A stretch of 64,000 nt of DNA from Atrichornis clamosus (taxonomy: Eukaryota > Chordata > Aves > Passeriformes > Menuridae), in contig WBMZ01010318.1 of assembly GCA_013400975.1 (NCBI GenBank), positions 62,001 through 126,000 of the forward strand. The letters run 5' to 3'. Every line of letters begins with the position of its first letter. Positions within the stretch are counted from its first letter, which is position 1. Below the pieces are notes generated by a model. That model saw only the letters and a list, made by a program, of their open reading frames with translations. It was not told where the DNA came from and did not search any database. This document shows positions 1-64,000 of the stretch, piece by piece. The position numbers were made by a program, and so were the translations under genes.

Positions 1-1
1 A

Positions 2-127
2 GAACATGAAACTGCAAGTAGACCACGTGCTCCAAAATTTGTTTTAAAAGAAGAGGGTAGGCCAAGGAAAATCAAATCAGCTTCTGCTCCAGCCAGTAAT
101 GGCTCTTACATTAAATCCTCTGATTAA
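2..127 (+). CDS. Possible C-terminal coding tail of an unidentified upstream gene
   Basis: The window opens inside a frame that runs 41 codons from base 2 to a TAA at 125-127. The peptide is hydrophilic and rich in Lys, Arg, Ser and Ala, and ends ...ASNGSYIKSSD, which would suit a disordered C-terminal tail. Codon use is balanced and looks coding. I do not recognise the protein. In human the neighbours I recall upstream of NAA16 (MTRF1, KBTBD6/7) lie on the opposite strand, so this does not match an obvious candidate. Forty-one open codons can also arise by chance, so this is a tentative partial gene whose start and upstream exons lie outside the window. Confidence 0.35.
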   Translation, partial: EHETASRPRAPKFVLKEEGRPRKIKSASAPASNGSYIKSSD

Positions 128-1390
128 ATATGATCATGGTTCAGTTTTTATTATGCCTTATGAGTGAATGTTTTAACTTAAGTGTGAAATAGAGACTGTA
201 ACAAACTCCTGCTCCCCCTCTACCAGGCAGCAAACCACGCAGGGGCCACACAGCCAAGACAAGGGCTGGAGTCTGTATGGTCAGCAGGGTTCCCAGTGGC
301 CATCCACCACAGGACCTAGTCCATGCATCTTATATTCAAAACATGGAAGATACACTCTTTCCCTAAGTTTACTGTATGCTTTTAGACTACAATATGAGAA
401 CTGAGTATGAAGGACGTGAAATCCCAGTACGGTCTGTGCTTCCACCCCTCGTACAGTTTGTTTTGATGCCTTAAAACTTGCATGGCTGAAACAGCAGCTG
501 CTGATGGAGCTGGTGAGGACCAGGGGTTATGGGGCATGGGCTATTTGGGACAGGATGCCCCCACCTTCACAGCTACCACAGCAGCTCACAGGGACATCAT
601 GTGCAGAAGGAAAGAGTGACGGCAGAGAGAGAGACGGCTCCAGGGCTTTGGGACAGACATGGTGGTCCTGTACTTTAAAACCTGGCACTCCTAACCTGCC
701 AAATAGCTTCAGAAACTGGAGGCAAAGAAATGGCTCATCAGACAGAACAGGCTCCAGGCCTTACAATATGCTTGGCTTGAAGGCAGGTCCATGCCCACAC
801 GGAGGCCCTTTTTCGCTCAGGGGGCCCTAACTGGGTTTAGCAGCGTGCAAGCATCCTGCCACAACTTCCACAGTTCACGAAGTGAGACTCACTGCAAAAA
901 TAGCAACCTTGTTACAATGTATGTAACACGTTCATATTGCCCCCCCTTTCAGCCCAAACAGTTCAGATTTCTGTATTTTTTCTGTTTGAAGGAAAAAAAG
1001 GTGGCAGAATCATACTAGTCTTGAATACAGTCCTGTTTATTAACAAAGCCTGTAGAGAGAGTTTTGTTTTGCCCAGCACAGTGGGATTTAATGACAAGAA
1101 GTTTTCTTGACTGCGCTCCCAAACCTCACTTTCAACTGAAGCTCTGCCTTCCCACAAAGCTCATTTCTTTGTTTATTCTCTCTCAGCTAGTCTACAAATG
1201 TTTCTTTTATTGCCCCCCTGCTCTCCTTTTCTCGCTGCTTTTAACACAGACTTTTAATATGGACACATCTAGACGCAAATTGAACCCCTGCCTCTTATTT
1301 CCAATTTGCCTATTTTCAGACAGCATTCTTTCCCGTGTTTGGACTAGCAGGAAACAGAGACCTTTAGCTGTCAAGAACAGCCTTATTGCT

Positions 1391-1420
1391 TCAGACCAAA
1401 GGTCCACCTAGCACAATATT
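1391..1420. repeat. Possible ancient amniote repeat fragment
   Basis: The phrase around 'accaaaggtccacctagca' resembles a motif common in old amniote interspersed repeats, where 'GGTCCATCTAG' is followed by a short 'CCAGTATCCTG'-like string. Only a short core is visible and the family cannot be assigned by eye. Confidence 0.25.
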
Positions 1421-1780
1421 TGCCTGATCCATGTCCATGATGCATCTGTTTATCATTCAACCCCACAAGAGGCACAACACGGCTTTTGCTAAGACAGAAA
1501 CTAGGGTTCATAAAGTCAAGGTTTCAGCTAGTTGTAAAAAGTGCTGAAGACATGCTGTGGTACAAATAGGATCTGCAAATGATGCTGCAGGGCAAAGCCA
1601 AGGTTGCCATCCCAATCAACAATACTCCTGCTTTGTAAAAAGCAGATACCCAATACAGCACTACTACAGCATACAGCAGAAAGAACAGTGAATTGAGTAC
1701 TGCGTGTGGAAAACACACACTGCGATCAATGACCCAGGTGACTGACATCATTAGAAGCATGCCACAACAAAAAACTGAGA

Positions 1781-1795
1781 AATAAACACAATAAA
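1781..1795 (+). terminator. Tandem AATAAA polyadenylation hexamers
   Basis: Two canonical AATAAA hexamers (1781-1786 and 1790-1795) sit three bases apart. They could end the transcript of the putative gene whose coding tail closes at 127. There is no strong GU-rich element straight after them, so use is uncertain; AATAAA is frequent by chance in AT-rich DNA. Confidence 0.25.
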
Positions 1796-1957
1796 GGTAT
1801 TCCTTACTACACACCATACATCTAGACAGATTAACAAAACCAACCACTATTCATAAAACGTGGCCATAAGCTGATGCTCAGCTGTGAAGAACCATAGGAA
1901 AGCATATCCTTTATAGTCTCATCACCTTTGCTATTTTAATCTCAGGAGGCTTCCACG

Positions 1958-1971
1958 TTTTTTTTTTTTTT
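1958..1971. repeat. Poly(T) run, 14 bases
   Basis: A simple homopolymer. It does not visibly mark the tail of a retroposed element. Confidence 0.8.
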
Positions 1972-2526
1972 CCTAATTAGTAGTCCTCAAGTTAGGACAC
2001 ACAGGTTACTCTCTTCCAAGAAATTGTCTACTCTCTTGTTCCCTCTGTTAGCCCGAAAGGAAAGCAGCTATCATGTCATCATCTTCAGCAAGGTTTGTGT
2101 CAAGTCAAGGACATACTGCTTGGGGTCATCAGTGCCATAGCCATCTACTTATTGTGTACCAAATAAAATATATTAAGTACACGGATTTTCTAATTGGCTC
2201 TTATGAAATATTGTTTCCTGCACAGTTGTTTTTCTGGGGTTATCTATCAGGTTCATCATCTGGGATTTTAGGTGGATAACCATATTATTACAGAACTAAA
2301 ATACTTTGAAATAAATACCAAAACGTAATTAATATTTTTAAAGGGTAATTACATAAACAGATTTTAATTGAAGCCGCCAAGTTTGTTTTCCCTGTAAGAT
2401 GGTCTTTTTAATTGCTAGTAACCCTGACAGTTTAACCAGTTTTCCCTCTAAGTGACGCCCCGGGCCATGTAGTTTTAGTGTTCCGGGTTTTGGTTTTTTT
2501 AAGAACGATTTTTGGGAATAACAAGG

Positions 2527-2544
2527 AAAAAAAAAAAAAAAAAG
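2527..2544. repeat. Poly(A) run, 18 bases
   Basis: An uninterrupted A homopolymer just upstream of the CpG island. No retrotransposon body is recognisable directly 5' of it. Confidence 0.85.
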
Positions 2545-2931
2545 ACCTTAGACCTCCTTCGATGAAGGAGCCAAGCGATGAATAAACGCCGCTGTTCTAC
2601 GGGCGCACGATGGTGTCGCGAAGTTTTACATAACCAACTGCTGAAAATGCATTAATGCGACGGGGGCTGTCCCCGCTTGCTCAAAGCCCACTGCCAAGTT
2701 TGCTGTTGTTTCCTTAAATACCAGCCAGGGCACTGCAAGCCCGCAGAGCCTCTCCGAGCTCCTCCGCTGGCGGAGACTGCGCTTCCCCCTAAAGCCGTCT
2801 CGCAGGGTTGCGGGCAGCCTGGCTCCGCGAAGCGGCCGTTTAGGCGCCGAGAGCGGACTGCTGCAGGCGGCACCCCGACAATCAGACAGGGAATCACTCA
2901 GGGAATTCTCGCTCTCTGCCCCGGGCCGGGA

Positions 2932-2942
2932 GGGCGGGCGGG
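2932..2942. promoter_or_regulatory. Tandem GC box (SP/KLF-type site)
   Basis: GGGCGGGCGGG contains two overlapping GGGCGG cores. It lies about 300 bp upstream of the initiator ATG, within the CpG island, where SP1-family sites commonly support TATA-less promoters. Confidence 0.5.
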
Positions 2943-2973
2943 CTGAGAGAGTGTCTGTGAGGGGGAGCGGCGG

Positions 2974-2985
2974 TGCGCCTGCGCC
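2974..2985. promoter_or_regulatory. NRF1-like site
   Basis: TGCGCCTGCGCC differs by few positions from the palindromic NRF1 consensus TGCGCATGCGCA and keeps both GCGC half sites. It lies 257 bp upstream of the ATG, between GC boxes, a typical place for NRF1 in housekeeping promoters. Confidence 0.5.
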
Positions 2986-3000
2986 AAGGGGACCCCGGCG

Positions 3001-3008
3001 GCCATTTT
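3001..3008 (-). promoter_or_regulatory. YY1-like site
   Basis: GCCATTTT is the reverse complement of AAAATGGC, the YY1 core, and is set in 'cggcggccattttgc'. YY1 sites in CpG-island promoters usually lie at or just downstream of the start site, so transcription may begin near here. Confidence 0.45.
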
Positions 3009-3095
3009 GCAGCGTCAGGCGGGCGGCGAGGCCGCCCCGGCAGCTGCGCAGAGGGGCCCGGGGGAGCCGGCGGGGAGGGCGGGCGGCGCAGGGCT

Positions 3096-3104
3096 ATGAG
3101 TTAA
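3096..3104 (+). other. Minimal upstream ORF (Met-Ser-stop) in the 5' leader
   Basis: ATG AGT TAA lies 138 bp before the NAA16 initiator, in a good purine context at -3 ('gct ATG' has G at -3). If transcription starts upstream of 3096, the leader carries a two-codon uORF that could lower initiation at the main ATG. If the main start site is at the pyrimidine-rich tract near 3134, this uORF is not in the mRNA. Confidence 0.35.
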
Positions 3105-3133
3105 AGAGCCGCCGCCGCCCCGCCGAGTTCGGG

Positions 3134-3146
3134 CTTTTCCTTCCCT
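3134..3146 (+). promoter_or_regulatory. Pyrimidine tract resembling a 5' TOP start
   Basis: A C followed by an unbroken run of pyrimidines (CTTTTCCTTCCCT) lies about 108 bp before the ATG. Messages that start at such a tract are controlled by mTOR/LARP1, as for ribosomal proteins and translation factors. Whether transcription starts exactly here is not known, and other pyrimidine tracts lie nearby. Confidence 0.25.
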
Positions 3147-3241
3147 GCGTCCCCCCTCCTTCCCGTCCCTCGTACCGCCAGCCGCCCCTCCCGGGCCGCC
3201 CCCACCCCGCCAGCCGTGCCTGCCCCGGGGCTGCCCGCGCC

Positions 3242-62873
<59,632 letters not shown>

Positions 62874-64000
62874 GTTTGTTTAACTTTTTCATGCTCTTGC
62901 AAAGGAGATTATTTAAGTGGTGTAAATCCAGCATCTTTATGTGCAGTCTGTAAAGCCGGGTTGGGTGGGGCTTTGGCCAACCTGGTCTCGTGGAAGGGGT
63001 CTTTGCCACTGGCAGGGTATATGGAACTAGATGGCCTTTCAGTTTCCTTCCAATCCAAACCATTCTGTGAATTTATACATATGTTGGGGGGTTTTTTTGT
63101 CTGCCTTTACCGTTTTTTTTAAAAAGTACTTAACATTTTTTATTAGATGCATAAGGAACCTATTCCTTACCTTCAAAAAATGTAATAAAACCACAGTAGA
63201 TACTCAAGCATGGAAGCACTGTCATCCCTCCTGTTGCAGCTTTTAGTTTTTAAAGTATTAGAAAATACATAACAAAATCCCATATCTATTAGCAAGTGCT
63301 CTTCCCTGATTTCTTTTCAGCTGGAATGAAGCTACTCATAGCCTTGTCACATAGCAACAGCATCCAATAAAAGTACCATGATGAACTTGTTATGCAGCTT
63401 TTGCTTTTCTGCTTTATGGTCAGCAATGAAAAGGTTGAAATACAACACTCGCTCTTCACATAGAAAAGCCACAAGTTCCTTCTGGAGCTAAGTCAAAGGA
63501 AGTTGGAACTGAATGAGTACAAAAAGTTTTGGAATAAGAATTGATGTGACCCAGTAAGCTGGTAGAGAAAACAGAATGTATCTCCAGGAGTTAAAAAACA
63601 AAAGTGTAGTTTTATCAGACAGTTAAAGCACTTAGTGCTAACCTCACCTGATTTTTAAAAGTTACCCAGGATCTGTCCAGAAACACTGGATGAAGTTAGC
63701 TTCAGAGGATTGTTCATCTCGCCTAAAGGAAGGTTAGGTAAAATACCACAAACTTTCATTGGCCTCTATAAGATCTGTGTTTCAGGACAGCATTTTGAGA
63801 GAAATACTTGCACCCCTTTCCTGCAACCAGGCTCAAGACTGGAGAAATGTAGCATGACATCTCTGCAGTCAGTTGTTCCCAATTTTTAGAAATGTGTTCT
63901 TCCATTCTTGTCATTGTTGAGCATCTCACTGGCTGCTTTACAGGTCCTATGTTCTGGTCCTCCATTATTATGGAAAACAGTGCAGTCACTGCCTAGGTCC
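62874..64000 (+). other. NAA16: Start of NAA16 intron 18 (runs past the window)
   Basis: From the donor at 62874 to the window end I find no acceptor followed by the expected Gly-Ala-Lys-Met segment of the family. The stretch begins with a CR1 tail. No other gene is seen. Confidence 0.8.
62955..63074 (+). mobile_element. CR1 LINE 3' tail, sense
   Basis: 'gccgggttgggtggggcttt', 'ggccaacctggtctcgtgga', 'ggaactagatggcctttcag' and 'ccaatccaaaccattctgtg' are the standard last ~120 bp of a CR1 subfamily, ending in a mutated terminal octamer. It begins only about 80 bp after the exon 18 donor. Confidence 0.85.

Larger units (their letters stand above)
128..2739. other. Intergenic or 3' UTR sequence without a recognisable gene
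   Basis: No open frame here resembles a known protein. If bases 2-127 are a real coding end, the following stretch would be its 3' UTR. Two AATAAA hexamers at 1781-1786 and 1790-1795 and another at 2162-2167 are possible polyadenylation signals. The stretch also contains a T-run, an A-run and a possible ancient repeat fragment near 1391, listed separately. The remainder is unremarkable AT-rich DNA. Confidence 0.5.

Noticed and set aside
504..1157. Several short frames on both strands upstream of the promoter
   Set aside because: They overlap one another, use non-ATG or weak starts and resemble no known protein.

Overview
This is a stretch of a bird nuclear genome. Two kinds of evidence agree. 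The only multi-exon gene I can reconstruct is a vertebrate NAA16. The interspersed repeats are mostly CR1 LINE fragments plus two LTR copies of the type common in avian genomes. The species cannot be fixed from the sequence. Intergenic and intronic DNA is AT-rich, with one clear CpG island at about 2.74-3.74 kb. Nothing suggests prokaryotic or viral gene content beyond old retroelement remnants.

Layout. Bases 2-127 read as an open frame ending in TAA and may be the C-terminal coding tail of an unidentified upstream plus-strand gene. Bases 128-2740 hold no recognisable gene. The CpG-island promoter has GC boxes, an NRF1-like site and a YY1-like site, and it leads into exon 1 of NAA16 (ATG at 3242). 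Eighteen consecutive coding exons follow on the plus strand to 62873, giving 766 complete codons plus the first base of codon 767. From memory the human protein is about 864 residues, so the last ~100 residues, the stop codon and the 3' UTR lie beyond 64000. Introns range from 235 bp (intron 10) to 20.6 kb (intron 9).

Function. NAA16 is the paralogue of NAA15, the large TPR-superhelix subunit that holds the catalytic subunit NAA10 in the NatA N-terminal acetyltransferase and places it at the ribosome exit tunnel. The predicted protein has the expected TPR arrays and the highly basic/acidic segment in exon 15. Diagnostic residues favour NAA16 over NAA15.

Most notable observations. Intron 3 has a textbook U12-type (minor spliceosome) 5' splice site and branch point. 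Intron 12 uses a GC-AG splice pair. A ~139 bp block in intron 1 is tandemly duplicated across a single N, which looks like an assembly artefact. Intron 9 carries a plus-strand-biased cluster of unexplained open frames at about 46.7-50.2 kb, including a 75-codon ATG ORF. I found no convincing undescribed system; the window is mainly one ordinary but very large vertebrate gene.
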